Assembly (NCBI RefSeq): GCF_001050115.1
Contig: NZ_CP012024.1
Location: forward strand, 538,001 to 602,000
Origin: Bacillus smithii
GTDB lineage: Bacteria > Bacillota > Bacilli > Bacillales > DSM-4216
Reading direction: 5' to 3'
Length of the DNA stretch: 64,000 nt
Position numbers and translations under genes: made by a program. Of this stretch, positions 17,146 through 26,332 are shown piece after piece (positions within the stretch are counted from its first letter, which is position 1; each line of letters begins with the position of its first letter). The notes beneath the pieces are model-generated. The model searched no databases, had not been told where the DNA came from, and was given only the letters and a program-made list of their open reading frames with translations.

Positions 17146-18114
17146 ATGACAAATCAATATACAAATGTACGTGTTGCGGTTGTACAAGCGGCTTCTGTGA
17201 TCATGGATCGGGATGCTACTACGGAAAAAGCGATTTCGTTGATTCAGGAGGCTGCGGAAAAAGGAGCTGGCATCGTAGTGTTTCCGGAAGCTTTCATTCC
17301 GGCGTATCCTAGAGGACTGACTTTTGGAACGAGCGTCGGCGGCCGTTCACCGGAAGGACGAAAAGATTGGCTTCGCTACTGGGAAAATTCTGTACCAGTG
17401 CCCAGTGAAACGACAGAACGGTTGGGAGAAGCGGCTCGTAAGGCAGGAGTGTATCTTGTGATCGGCGTTATTGAAAGAGATCATGAATTTAGTAGAGGAA
17501 CTTTATACTGCACGGTTTTATTTTTCGGACCGGACGGCTCTTTGCTTGGAAAACATCGGAAGATGAAACCGACTGCCTCTGAACGCATTATTTGGGGAGA
17601 GGGGGATGGAAGCACGCTGCCAGTAATTGATACGCCCTATGGAAGAATGGGTGCATTAATTTGTTGGGAAAATTATATGCCGTTGGCGAGAACGGCCATG
17701 TATGCAAAAGGAGTTCAAATTTATATTGCTCCGACAGCGGATGCAAGAGAACTGTGGCAGTCTACGATTCGTCATATTGCCGCTGAAGGAAGATGTTTTG
17801 TGTTATCTTGCAATCAGTATGTGACGAAGGATATGTACCCGACGGATTTAGCGTGCTATGAAGAGCTGGAGTCTTCGCCACATGAAATGTGCATCGGCGG
17901 AAGCGCCATTGTCGGACCGCTTGGAAACTATATTCATGAACCTGTCTATGGAAAAGAAGATATTTTAATCGCCGATCTTGATTTGCGTGAGATCGCCTAT
18001 AGTCAATTTGATTTTGATGTCGTTGGGCATTACTCAAGACCGGACGTATTCCAGCTGTTGGTGAATGAAGAGAAGAAAGACAGCGTTAAGTGGATAGGAT
18101 CTAATCATTTCTGA
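17146..18114 (+). CDS. Nitrilase
   Basis: A 322-residue carbon-nitrogen hydrolase of the true nitrilase branch. The catalytic triad is readable: Glu48 in VVFPEAFIPAYP, Lys139 in KHRKMKPT and Cys173 in LICWENYMPLAR; CWENY followed by PLAR is typical of nitrilases acting on aromatic or aliphatic nitriles, giving carboxylic acid plus ammonia. RHIAAEGRCFVLSCNQ and GGSAIVGPLG are further family blocks. Such enzymes form spiral oligomers. Start 17146 is chosen because AGGAGG lies seven bases upstream; ATG 17140 is too close to it. An acyl-CoA synthetase gene follows, which could activate the acid product. Length is normal. Confidence 0.88.
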   Translation: MTNQYTNVRVAVVQAASVIMDRDATTEKAISLIQEAAEKGAGIVVFPEAFIPAYPRGLTFGTSVGGRSPEGRKDWLRYWENSVPVPSETTERLGEAARKAGVYLVIGVIERDHEFSRGTLYCTVLFFGPDGSLLGKHRKMKPTASERIIWGEGDGSTLPVIDTPYGRMGALICWENYMPLARTAMYAKGVQIYIAPTADARELWQSTIRHIAAEGRCFVLSCNQYVTKDMYPTDLACYEELESSPHEMCIGGSAIVGPLGNYIHEPVYGKEDILIADLDLREIAYSQFDFDVVGHYSRPDVFQLLVNEEKKDSVKWIGSNHF

Positions 18115-18151
18115 TGAAATAGCAATGAAAGATTTTGCATATGAGGAATTC

Positions 18152-18185
18152 AAGCCCCTTTTTCTTGCGACTAAAAAGGGGGCTT
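18152..18185 (+). terminator. Hairpin terminator of the nitrilase gene
   Basis: AAGCCCCTTTTT pairs with AAAAAGGGGGCTT (one bulge); the T-tail (TTATTCC) is weak. The rest of 18115-18475 holds no gene. Confidence 0.6.
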
Positions 18186-18475
18186 ATTCCGCATGAAAAT
18201 ATCTTTTCAATCATGTTCTATCAAAAACCGCTTTGGTATGCCAATTGCATATTGAGGGTAAATGATAAAAACGGTGAAGTTTGGAGGTGAAACAATCGAT
18301 GGAATAGGAACAACTGAGAAGATCTCGCGGAAAAAGATTCGTATGAAGAAAATAGATTTTCGACTGTGATCTTCGGGAATGGAAGTCAGCTAATGACGTA
18401 GAATTTAGTAAAGAACTTTTCGTAATGATTGGTGAGACGACAAAGGCGAAAGCTGTTGAGAAAGGGGAAATGGGT

Positions 18476-20047
18476 ATGACCGACATAATTGGAAACAGGA
18501 GCATTCCGCAATTACTAAAGGAAATGGCCACTCTTTATCCAAAGAAAACGTTTGTCGTGTTTGAGGATCAACAAGAGCAGACCAGTTCGCTTACTTATGA
18601 AGAGTTTCTCGATAAAGTCCGTCGTCTGGCCCGTGCTTTGCAGCAGTATGGCATTCAAAAAGGAGATAAAGTACTTCTTCACCTGCCCAATGGAATCGAC
18701 TTTATGATTTCTTGGTTTTCGGTCACTTCCATCGGAGCGGTGATGGTTCCCACCAATGTTTTATCGACAGCTGAAGAAATGGCTTATTTGCTCGAACATT
18801 CCGAAACGAAACTGGTGATTACGGAAAAAGAGTATGTCCACAAGTTTACGAGATTCCGAGATCAATTGAACGGCTTGTTTTTGGCAAGGAGCGAAGAGGA
18901 CGACTACGGTGTAAGCCTTCAAAACATCATCCATGAAACAGAACCACTGACTGCCTTTCCTCGTTTATCGAGCGATGACATTGCTTCCATTTTATATACG
19001 TCAGGTACGACATCCAAACCGAAAGGGGTTTTGCTTACTCATGCCAATTATATCTACGTGGGAGAAATCATGTCCAAAACACTAAGGATGTCCCCGGATG
19101 ACCGAGTGTTCATCGTATTGCCGATGTTCCACGGGAATGGGCAATATTACTTAGCGATGCCGGCATTGACGGTTGGAGCCAGTATCGCGATAGCAGAACG
19201 ATTCAGCGCCTCCCGCTACTTTCAACAAGCGAAACGATTGCGGGCAACGGTCGGATCGTTGTTTGCCGCCCCTTTAAAAATGATTTTAAAGAAGCCTTAT
19301 CGGTCTTCGGATGCTGAACATTCATTACGGCTGATTATTTTCGCACAGTCTATCACAAGGGAACAACTCCGTGAGTTTGAACAACGATACCGTGTATCTT
19401 TGCGGCAATTATACGGGATGACGGAAACCGTCGGCACCCCGCTCATTAATCCGTTGGACGGCTATTACAATAACATCAGCATGGGGCGACCGACGATCGG
19501 TTATCGAGTCAAGCTGGTCGACGAAAACGGTCATGAAGTAAAAGACGGTGAAGCGGGGCAAATCATCGTGAACGGAATTCCGGGGAGGACCATCATGAAA
19601 GGCTATTTTCATAATGAAGAGGCGACAAGCAGCACCATAAAAGACGGATGGCTTTATACCGGCGATGTCGCACGGAAAGATCACAACGATGGATTTTTTT
19701 ACTTCGTGGATCGTCAAAAAGATATGATCAGGCGTGCCGGTGAAAATGTAGCAGCCGGTGAAGTGGAAGAGGTGATCAATCAATGTGAAGGTGTTTTTGA
19801 AAGCGCTGTTATTGGTGTTCCTGACGAAATAAGAGATGAAGCCATCCATGCTTTCGTGATTGCAAAAGATGGATACGATCTTTCCGAGCAAGAAATAATC
19901 GATGTTTGTAAACAAAAGCTCGCCAAATTTAAAGTTCCGGAAGCCATTCATTTTGTCGACGAGTTTCCGAGAACCTCCGTCGGTAAAATTCAGAAACATG
20001 AGTTGAAAAAATTCCTCTACGAGAAGGGGGCCGCGAAACGCAAGTAG
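18476..20047 (+). CDS. AMP-dependent acyl-CoA synthetase
   Basis: A 523-residue member of the ANL superfamily that adenylates a carboxylic acid with ATP and transfers it to CoA. Core motifs in order: ILYTSGTTSKPKGVLLTH (A3, phosphate loop), YGMTETVGTP (A5), YTGDVARKDHN (A7, ribose-binding Asp), RAGENVAAGEVE (A8 hinge) and SVGKIQKHELKK (A10, catalytic Lys). The pattern resembles crotonobetaine/carnitine-CoA ligase (CaiC) and medium-chain ligases, but the substrate cannot be fixed. Start 18476 is chosen because AAAGGGG lies eight bases upstream. It follows the nitrilase gene, so a nitrile to acid to acyl-CoA route is plausible. A terminator is at 20086. Confidence 0.87.
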   Translation: MTDIIGNRSIPQLLKEMATLYPKKTFVVFEDQQEQTSSLTYEEFLDKVRRLARALQQYGIQKGDKVLLHLPNGIDFMISWFSVTSIGAVMVPTNVLSTAEEMAYLLEHSETKLVITEKEYVHKFTRFRDQLNGLFLARSEEDDYGVSLQNIIHETEPLTAFPRLSSDDIASILYTSGTTSKPKGVLLTHANYIYVGEIMSKTLRMSPDDRVFIVLPMFHGNGQYYLAMPALTVGASIAIAERFSASRYFQQAKRLRATVGSLFAAPLKMILKKPYRSSDAEHSLRLIIFAQSITREQLREFEQRYRVSLRQLYGMTETVGTPLINPLDGYYNNISMGRPTIGYRVKLVDENGHEVKDGEAGQIIVNGIPGRTIMKGYFHNEEATSSTIKDGWLYTGDVARKDHNDGFFYFVDRQKDMIRRAGENVAAGEVEEVINQCEGVFESAVIGVPDEIRDEAIHAFVIAKDGYDLSEQEIIDVCKQKLAKFKVPEAIHFVDEFPRTSVGKIQKHELKKFLYEKGAAKRK

Positions 20048-20085
20048 TCAAAAGTTTTATTTTCTAGTATTCACACTAGGGGTCG

Positions 20086-20106
20086 AATGGCAGGATGCCA
20101 TTTTTT
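20086..20106 (+). terminator. Terminator of the acyl-CoA synthetase gene
   Basis: AATGGCA/TGCCATT stem with a 3-nt loop and a TTTTTT tail. Confidence 0.8.
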
Positions 20107-20198
20107 CAGCAGGTCTCATTTGGCGATGGTGCAATAATGGACAGTATTCTTTAGCCTTATTAAAATCAGCTTCACTAGTTGAATAGGAATCAAAGAAG

Positions 20199-20240
20199 AG
20201 AGAGCAAGAGGCCAGGAAAACGGATCGGCTCTCTTTTTCT
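20199..20240 (+). terminator. Second terminator-like hairpin upstream of adhT
   Basis: AGAGAGC pairs with GCTCTCT across a 22-nt loop that contains a further short GCC/GGC pairing; tail TTTTTCTTTT. It shields the sigma-54 promoter from read-through. Confidence 0.65.
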
Positions 20241-20403
20241 TTTGATCAAATGCAAAAACGGAGAAGAGGTTGGGGCAGTGATAGGAATAGATTTTCTATG
20301 ATGATGGACAAATTCACGATAAAAATGACAAATATTCGATCAATCTTGCCGAAATTTTGGTACAAAAACAAAAAGGGAGATGGAGGGGAGCGATTTTTTC
20401 AGC

Positions 20404-20420
20404 TGGCACGTTTTTTGCAT
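20404..20420 (+). promoter_or_regulatory. Sigma-54 (-24/-12) promoter of adhT
   Basis: TGGCACG (20404-20410) and TTGCAT (20415-20420) match the consensus TGGCACG-N4-TTGCW exactly, with the invariant GG (20405-20406) and GC (20417-20418) in proper spacing. Transcription would start near 20430, about 30 bases before the ATG. A sigma-54-dependent response regulator gene lies just beyond adhT. No confident enhancer-site palindrome was identified in 20243-20403. Confidence 0.92.
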
Positions 20421-20458
20421 AACTATGGGTGAAACAAATTGAAAGGGGAGAGGGGAAA

Positions 20459-21481
20459 ATGAAAGCGGCTGTTGTTAATTCATTTAAACAAAAATTGGAA
20501 ATTAAAGATGTGGAGAAACCAACATTAGAGTATGGGGAAGTGCTTGTGAAAATTGAAGCGTGCGGTGTATGTCATACGGATCTTCATGCGGCTCACGGAG
20601 ACTGGCCGGTAAAGCCGAAGCTTCCTTTGATACCGGGGCATGAAGGAGTAGGGATTGTGGTAGAAGTCGGTGAAGGAGTTCGATCGATCAAAGTGGGAGA
20701 TCGCGTCGGCATTCCTTGGCTTTATTCTGCATGTGGGGAATGTGAATATTGTTTAACCGGACAAGAAACTCTGTGTCCTCATCAATTGAACGGCGGATAT
20801 TCTGTAGACGGTGGTTATGCAGAGTATTGTAAAGCTCCTGCTGACTACGTGGCGAAAATTCCGGAACATTTGGATCCTGTGGAAGTGGCGCCGATTTTAT
20901 GTGCGGGAGTGACGACGTATAAAGCGTTAAAGGTTTCCAACGCGAAACCAGGGGAATGGGTTGCGATATACGGCATCGGAGGATTAGGCCACATTGCGCT
21001 GCAATATGCCAAAGCGATGGGATTGAATGTTGTAGCTGTGGATATTAGCGATGAAAAATCGGCATTGGCTAAAAAGTTAGGGGCCGATATTGCGATCAAT
21101 GGATTAAAAGAAGATCCGGTCGAAACGATTCGGGAAAAATTAGGCGGAGTGCATGCGGCCGTCAGCGTGGCAGTCAACCGAAAAGCGTTTGAACAAGCTT
21201 ACCAATCCGTAAAACGAGGCGGTACTCTCGTCGTCGTTGGATTGCCAAATGATGAATTGCCGATTCCGATTTTTGATACTGTTTTAAACGGAGTAACGGT
21301 AAGAGGTTCGATTGTCGGAACAAGAAAAGATATGCAAGAAGCTTTAGATTTCGCTGCACGCGGAAAAGTTCGCCCCATTGTCGAAACGGCACCGTTAGAG
21401 GATATTAATGAAGTATTTGAGAAAATGGAAAAAGGGCAAATTAACGGACGGATCGTATTAAAAATTGGGGAAGCCAACTAA
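20459..21481 (+). CDS. adhT: Zinc-dependent alcohol dehydrogenase, AdhT/AdhP type
   Basis: A 340-residue medium-chain dehydrogenase. Catalytic zinc ligands: Cys in [18 protein letters not shown], His in [17 protein letters not shown], and Cys in [15 protein letters not shown]. The four structural-zinc cysteines are in [15 protein letters not shown]. The NAD site is [18 protein letters not shown], with VAVDIS ending in Asp, indicating NAD preference. It closely resembles the thermostable ADH-T/ADH-HT of Geobacillus stearothermophilus, which oxidises ethanol and other primary alcohols to aldehydes. Start 20459 follows GAAAGGGGAGAGGGG. Expression must depend on sigma-54 and an activator, since only a -24/-12 promoter is seen; the adjacent convergent two-component system is the likely activator. 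Confidence 0.93.
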   Translation: MKAAVVNSFKQKLEIKDVEKPTLEYGEVLVKIEACGVCHTDLHAAHGDWPVKPKLPLIPGHEGVGIVVEVGEGVRSIKVGDRVGIPWLYSACGECEYCLTGQETLCPHQLNGGYSVDGGYAEYCKAPADYVAKIPEHLDPVEVAPILCAGVTTYKALKVSNAKPGEWVAIYGIGGLGHIALQYAKAMGLNVVAVDISDEKSALAKKLGADIAINGLKEDPVETIREKLGGVHAAVSVAVNRKAFEQAYQSVKRGGTLVVVGLPNDELPIPIFDTVLNGVTVRGSIVGTRKDMQEALDFAARGKVRPIVETAPLEDINEVFEKMEKGQINGRIVLKIGEAN

Positions 21482-21499
21482 TTTGTCATCTTCTGTATG

Positions 21500-21534
21500 G
21501 CAGGGAGCGAGTACATACCACGGATCGCTCCCTG
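21500..21534. terminator. Hairpin between convergent adhT and response-regulator genes
   Basis: GCAGGGAGCGA (21500-21510) pairs perfectly with TCGCTCCCTGC (21524-21534), 13-nt loop. No T-run follows on either strand, so termination is likely but not certain. Confidence 0.5.
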
Positions 21535-21651
21535 CGTGATAAAAGGGAAGGACCACGGCGGAAGACGCCGTTAGACGTGTTACCGATCTGTTCAAAAGCG
21601 TGCCTGAAAGAACTTGTGAAATCTTATTCAACGCTGGACCTTTATATGAAT

Positions 21652-23109
21652 CTATTGAACAGAATGAACTCCTTTTTCTTTTAATAAATAGCGAAGTTTT
21701 CGAACCGAGATATTCAGTTGTTCTGCCGCTTTTTTTCGATTTCCGACAGTTTGTTTTAATGTTTTCATGACGAAAGATCGACCAATTTGCCATTCTAATT
21801 CTTTTACTAACGATAGCACCTGTTCCAAATCCACTTCACGGTTGTTTTTCCATAGTTCCAGAATATAGTTTGTCCATTCGTTTAAATATACTTCAAGGTC
21901 GGCCTCGTCATCATGATCCTTTTTTTCATTCAATAATTCGATCTGCGGCGAATCGTTTGTCATTTTCATTTTTTCCGGCAAATAATTCGGAGTAATGATC
22001 GTGGTTTCGCCTTCTGCCAATGTGACCGCTCTTTTGATCACATTCAGAAGTTCACGGATATTTCCCGGCCAATGATATTGTTTCATTTGTTCGATGGTAT
22101 CTTCAGAAAAAGTAAGATGGGTTTGTAATTTTTGTAAGAAGAACTCTATGAGAAGGGGAAGATCTTCTATCCTTTTTCTCAACGGAGGCAAGGATAATTT
22201 GACCACGTCTAAACGATACAATAAGTCTTCGCGAAATGTTTTTTCGGCTACCGCTTGAGCCAGATTGACATGGGAAGCAGCGAGGATTCGCGTATTGGTC
22301 CTGCGTATCGTTTCCCCTCCTACTCGAAAATACTCTCCTGTTTCTAACACCCGCAAAAGTTTTACTTGAGTCGAAAGAGAAGCCTCTCCAATTTCGTCCA
22401 GAAATAAAGTGCCTTTGTTCGCAATTTCAAAAATTCCTTTTTTCTCTTTTACGGCTCCTGTGAAGGCTCCTTTTTCATGTCCAAACAATTCGCTTTCCAG
22501 AAGGGTTTCTGAAATCGCTCCGCAGTTGATTCCGATAAATGGTTGGTCAGAACGCATGCTGGCGCTGTGGATAAAATGCGCTAACACTTCTTTTCCGGTT
22601 CCGGTTTCTCCTTCTATCAGCACGTTGACATTTTTCTTGGCAATTTTGTAGGCTAGCTTCACCAAATCATTCATTTCTTTGTTTTTTCCTATTATAAAGC
22701 CTAGCGATTCTGACAACTTATACATGTCGTGATCAGACGATGTGGACCGGGTGTTCAATAATTCTTCGATTAATGTTTCCAATTGGTCAAGATCGTCAAA
22801 CGGTTTCTCGATATAATCGCTGGCTCCGTTTTTAATCGCTTCGATCGCTGTTTTCACCGTACTGTAGCCGGTCATGACTATCACTTGGCAAGAAGGGGTC
22901 GTTTTTTTCATCTGTTTTAATAAATCTAAACCGTTGGCATCAGGCAATTTTACATCGATGAAAGCCAAATCAAATGCTTGTTCTTGGAGGAGACGTCGAA
23001 AATCTTTCCCGTTGTATCCAATCTTTACGTGAAATCCTTTTTCCTCAAGAAAATGCAAAAAGAATGTACCGACTTCCGTTTCATCGTCAATGACAAGAAT
23101 ATTGGCCAT
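21652..23109 (-). CDS. NtrC-family sigma-54-dependent response regulator
   Basis: A 485-residue protein with the full three-domain plan. Receiver domain (about 1-120): ILVIDDE acidic pair, phospho-acceptor Asp in FDLAFIDVKLPD (about 51), Thr in IVMTGYST and Lys in IEKPFDD. AAA+ domain (about 140-370): Walker A GETGTGKE, sigma-54 loop GHEKGAFTGAVKEKKG, Walker B FLDEIGEA. The C-terminal Fis-type helix-turn-helix includes QTVGNRKKAAEQLNISVRK. It opens sigma-54 promoters when phosphorylated. Start 23109 begins the receiver fold; a TTG at 23118 is an alternative. It is 25 bases after the kinase gene, third gene of the ErcA-like operon, and its probable target is the -24/-12 promoter of adhT. Confidence 0.9.
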   Translation of the reverse strand: MANILVIDDETEVGTFFLHFLEEKGFHVKIGYNGKDFRRLLQEQAFDLAFIDVKLPDANGLDLLKQMKKTTPSCQVIVMTGYSTVKTAIEAIKNGASDYIEKPFDDLDQLETLIEELLNTRSTSSDHDMYKLSESLGFIIGKNKEMNDLVKLAYKIAKKNVNVLIEGETGTGKEVLAHFIHSASMRSDQPFIGINCGAISETLLESELFGHEKGAFTGAVKEKKGIFEIANKGTLFLDEIGEASLSTQVKLLRVLETGEYFRVGGETIRRTNTRILAASHVNLAQAVAEKTFREDLLYRLDVVKLSLPPLRKRIEDLPLLIEFFLQKLQTHLTFSEDTIEQMKQYHWPGNIRELLNVIKRAVTLAEGETTIITPNYLPEKMKMTNDSPQIELLNEKKDHDDEADLEVYLNEWTNYILELWKNNREVDLEQVLSLVKELEWQIGRSFVMKTLKQTVGNRKKAAEQLNISVRKLRYLLKEKGVHSVQ

Positions 23110-23134
23110 ATCTTCCAACCCCCGAATGATCTTT

Positions 23135-24790
23135 TTAATGTTTGGCAGGCAGCTTTAAAAGGAATTGGCTTCCTTTTCCGAGTTCACTTTTTACCTCAAT
23201 TGTTCCACCGTGAGCTTCTGCGATCCCTAAACTGACGGAAAGACCAAGTCCTGTTCCTTTTCCGGGCCGTTTTGTCGTAAAAAATGGATTGAAAATTTCT
23301 TGTAAATGCTGTTTGCTTATTCCTTTGCCGTTATCTGCGACCGAAAGAAGAACCCATTGTTTCCCTTTTTCTTTGACCGTCGATGTGCGGATCTTAATCA
23401 CTTTTTTCGGCACATCGGTCTCTTCTAAAGCATCCTTTGCATTGATTAACAGATTTAAAATGATTTGTCCGATTTGTTGTGCGTTTCCTTCAACAGTGCC
23501 AATGGAGTCATCCAGCGTTTTTTGGATCAGGATATTTTGTTTGCGAATCTGGTAACCGACTAATCCTAATACTTGCTCGACTGCTTCATTGATGGAACAA
23601 TCTTCAAACCTATATTCATCTTGTCTTGAGAACGTCAATAAATTTTGAATAATGGTTTTGCATCGTTTACCGCATGTAAAAATATCGGTCAACAGTTGAT
23701 AGGAGCGATTTTCCTTTGATACCGATCTTAATAATAGTTGGGCGTTTCCTAAGATGGCGGTTAATGGGTTGTTAAGCTCGTGGGCAATTCCTGCCGCCAT
23801 TTCGCCAATGGCCGCAAGCTTCCCTGATTGGACTAATTGAGCCTCAATCCGGGATTTTTCTGTGATGTCATTGATATAAACAATGATGGCATACATGTTT
23901 TGGCATTCATTAAATATCGGGTAGGAATGGAGTTCACATACACGCTGTTGAATATGAATTTGCCTGTGAACGGGTTTTTTCGTTTGAAGACTTTCCAATA
24001 TCGGGCTGTCATGAATATCCATGGATAATAGCGAATGGATGTTTTCGTTCGTTTTTTTCTGCGCAGGCAATGAAAAGAATTCTTGTGCCGAGTCATTATA
24101 ATTCAGAATATTTCCGTGTAAGTCAACGACCAGTATCATTTCGGAAACAGCCCGGAACGTTTCTTCCCATTCTTTTTTACTCGTGAGCACTTCTTGATAA
24201 AGCTGGGCATTTTCTATACAAACAGCTAATTGATCACCCAGTTGTTGAAAAAAGGAAAGATCATCTTTTTCATATTGGAGGGTGCTTTTGCTTCCGACGC
24301 TTAAAAGACCAATGATTTTTTCTTTGCTCGTTAAGGGAATTAATAAAACACTTTGAATTCCTAATGATTCGTACACTTTGTTTTCAATAAAAGAATCCTT
24401 TTTATTCCGGACTTGGTAAAAAGTCATTTGCAGGGATTGAATGACGTTCCAATAGAGCGAGTTTTCCTTCGGCAGAGAAAAACCGATCGGGAAATATAAG
24501 GACTGCGCCGGGTAAGCATTGCTTATCATTAATTCTTGATGTTTATATAAAGATAAGCTGATTCTTTCGCATGGGAAAATTTGATTTAATTTATCAAAAA
24601 GGTTTTTCATTAATTCATCCATGGACATATCGATATTAAAACTTTTGGTCACTTCGTTTATGATTTCTAGCTGCGTATTTTTCTTTTTTAATTCCGTGAC
24701 CATTTTTTTTAATTCGGTATAATAACTTTTTTTGGAAGACTGGACCCCCGTTAAGAGACTCATCATTTTCTTCTGATCGTGTATCTTCAT
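23135..24790 (-). CDS. Cytoplasmic sensor histidine kinase (GAF-PAS-HisKA-HATPase)
   Basis: A 551-residue kinase with no transmembrane helix. After an N-terminal coiled coil (about 15-45) comes a GAF domain (about 50-200; PCERISLSLYKHQELMISNA ... GIQSVLLIPLTSKEKIIGLL), a PAS domain (about 210-320; SEMILVVDLHGNILNYNDSA), then HisKA with phospho-acceptor His in MAAGIAHELNNPLTAILGNA and HATPase_c with N-box LLNLLINAKDALEE-like ILNLLINAKDALE, DNGKGIS, FFTTK and GTGLGLSVS. It should phosphorylate the response regulator downstream. With soluble GAF/PAS sensing it reads an internal signal, such as an aldehyde, redox state or the ErcA-like dehydrogenase upstream. Only three bases separate it from that gene. 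Confidence 0.9.
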   Translation of the reverse strand: MKIHDQKKMMSLLTGVQSSKKSYYTELKKMVTELKKKNTQLEIINEVTKSFNIDMSMDELMKNLFDKLNQIFPCERISLSLYKHQELMISNAYPAQSLYFPIGFSLPKENSLYWNVIQSLQMTFYQVRNKKDSFIENKVYESLGIQSVLLIPLTSKEKIIGLLSVGSKSTLQYEKDDLSFFQQLGDQLAVCIENAQLYQEVLTSKKEWEETFRAVSEMILVVDLHGNILNYNDSAQEFFSLPAQKKTNENIHSLLSMDIHDSPILESLQTKKPVHRQIHIQQRVCELHSYPIFNECQNMYAIIVYINDITEKSRIEAQLVQSGKLAAIGEMAAGIAHELNNPLTAILGNAQLLLRSVSKENRSYQLLTDIFTCGKRCKTIIQNLLTFSRQDEYRFEDCSINEAVEQVLGLVGYQIRKQNILIQKTLDDSIGTVEGNAQQIGQIILNLLINAKDALEETDVPKKVIKIRTSTVKEKGKQWVLLSVADNGKGISKQHLQEIFNPFFTTKRPGKGTGLGLSVSLGIAEAHGGTIEVKSELGKGSQFLLKLPAKH

Positions 24791-24793
24791 GAG

Positions 24794-25942
24794 TCACCAA
24801 GCCTTTCTGAATAATTCTTCAATATCCTCAATGGTTATGTCTCTCGGGTTTGTGATCATGCAGGCGTCATTTAAGGCAATTTGACTCATTTCTTGTATCG
24901 TTTCTTTTTCTATCCCCATTTCCGACAATTTTTGAGGAGCTCCGATATCAATGGCTAATTCTTTAACATAGTCAATGGCTTTTTTTCCAGCTTCCATATA
25001 GGTGAGGCCACGGATGTCGATCCCTAGAAAAGAAGCAATATCGGCAAATTTCTTCGGATTGGCGATCAAATTGTATTCCATCACATGGGGCAACAGAACG
25101 GAATTGACATCGCCGTGATGCACCGGAAACCGCCCGCCGATGGCATGGGACATCGCATGTACAGCTCCCAAAATAGCGTTGGAAAAAGAGAGGCCCGCTT
25201 GTAAACTGGCCATCGCCATATTGGTTTTCGCTTCCATATTGAGTTTGGATGCAACCGAAGGGCGCAAATATTGGGCCACTAACGTAATGGCATTTTTCGC
25301 TTGAACATCTGTTAAAGGTGTCGATGCTAAACTGACATACGCTTCAATTCCGTGGGATAAGACGTCTAAACCGGTGGAAGCTGTCAAATGGGCGTTTTTT
25401 GTTGTTAATGTTTCAGGATCGACAATCGCAATATCCGGAACGAGAGATTTCGATACGATGGTCATCTTTTTTTGTCCTTTTGTATCTAATATGATCGAAA
25501 ACTGCGATACTTCTGAACCGGAACCGGCCGTTGTAGGAACCATCACTTGTGGGGGGAGGGGTTTTTGGATTTTATCGACTCCTTCATAATCGTGAATATG
25601 ACCGCCGTTGGCGACAAGGATCGCAATCGCTTTTGCTACATCGATGGAACTTCCGCCGCCTATTCCGATAATGGCGTCGCATTCATTATCGACATACAGG
25701 GCAGCGCCATTTTCAACTTCCTTATCTTTTGGATTCACCGTGACATCATAAAATGTGGAGTATTTCAGCCCGGCTTGTTTGCAGCTCTTTATCACAACTT
25801 CCAGCCAACCGGCTTCCATGACACCCGGATCACTGACAATGAATACGTTTGTGGCGCCAAGCCTAAGACAGCTTTCGCCGACTTGATGAATGGAATGATT
25901 TCCAAAAATCACTTCCGGCATAACAAATTTATGTATCATCAT
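24794..25942 (-). CDS. ercA: Iron-containing alcohol dehydrogenase, ErcA-like
   Basis: A 382-residue group III dehydrogenase. NAD-binding loop GIGGGSSIDVAKA (about 97-109), conserved TTAGSGSEVSQF, metal ligands Asp and His in LDVLSHGIEAYVS, His in MSHAIGGRF and His in VHHGDVNS. The blocks FVMPEVIFGNHS, IVSDPGVMEAGW, VANGGHIHDYEGVD and VSKSLVPDIAIVDP recall ErcA, the dehydrogenase-like protein with a regulatory role in Pseudomonas ethanol oxidation. Its position as first gene of an operon with a soluble kinase and a sigma-54 regulator strengthens that reading. The metal ligands are intact, so it may also be a catalytic alcohol dehydrogenase. Upstream, 25943-26195 shows no clear -24/-12 element. 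Confidence 0.82.
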   Translation of the reverse strand: MMIHKFVMPEVIFGNHSIHQVGESCLRLGATNVFIVSDPGVMEAGWLEVVIKSCKQAGLKYSTFYDVTVNPKDKEVENGAALYVDNECDAIIGIGGGSSIDVAKAIAILVANGGHIHDYEGVDKIQKPLPPQVMVPTTAGSGSEVSQFSIILDTKGQKKMTIVSKSLVPDIAIVDPETLTTKNAHLTASTGLDVLSHGIEAYVSLASTPLTDVQAKNAITLVAQYLRPSVASKLNMEAKTNMAMASLQAGLSFSNAILGAVHAMSHAIGGRFPVHHGDVNSVLLPHVMEYNLIANPKKFADIASFLGIDIRGLTYMEAGKKAIDYVKELAIDIGAPQKLSEMGIEKETIQEMSQIALNDACMITNPRDITIEDIEELFRKAW

Positions 25943-26195
25943 TCTAAATCCCCCAATGTACGGCTTATACTTTTCCTTTGATTGGGCTAAAATTCATTTC
26001 TTTTGAGTCCAACTTGTCTTGTTGGATACGGACGGAGAATAAGAAGATGGTTCAAAATGAAACGAAGAAGGGATTTTCACAAAATGGGAAGAATAGATTT
26101 CTTGATGTAAAAAAGGATATTAAAAGATTCGAATGCTTGTACATTTGAAAAAGAGGTTATTCGTTAGTGAATCTTATGCACTCGTCATGTTTAAT

Positions 26196-26231
26196 AAAGA
26201 GAAGCAGCGGCATGGTCAACTGCTTCTCTTT
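26196..26231. terminator. Bidirectional terminator between the prpB and ercA-like operons
   Basis: AAAGAGAAGCAG pairs with CTGCTTCTCTTT; T-rich on the + side (TTTATTTC) and TTTATTAAAC on the minus side. The minus strand serves the end of the methylcitrate operon, 100 bases after prpB. Confidence 0.7.
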
Positions 26232-26332
26232 ATTTCATGACAACGAAAGAAAACAAATCATTGGATGATTGAAAGATTCAGAACTTTTCCATCCACGTTG
26301 AAAAGAATTGTACGTGGCAGGGGATGAATCGA

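Noticed and set aside
19409-19999. 196-codon open frame opposite the acyl-CoA synthetase
   Set aside because: Lies entirely over the conserved C-terminal half of the synthetase; no ribosome site or recognisable motif.
25943-26195. Sigma-54 promoter for the ErcA-like operon
   Set aside because: I looked for TGGCAC-N5-TTGCA on the minus strand upstream of the operon and found no acceptable match.
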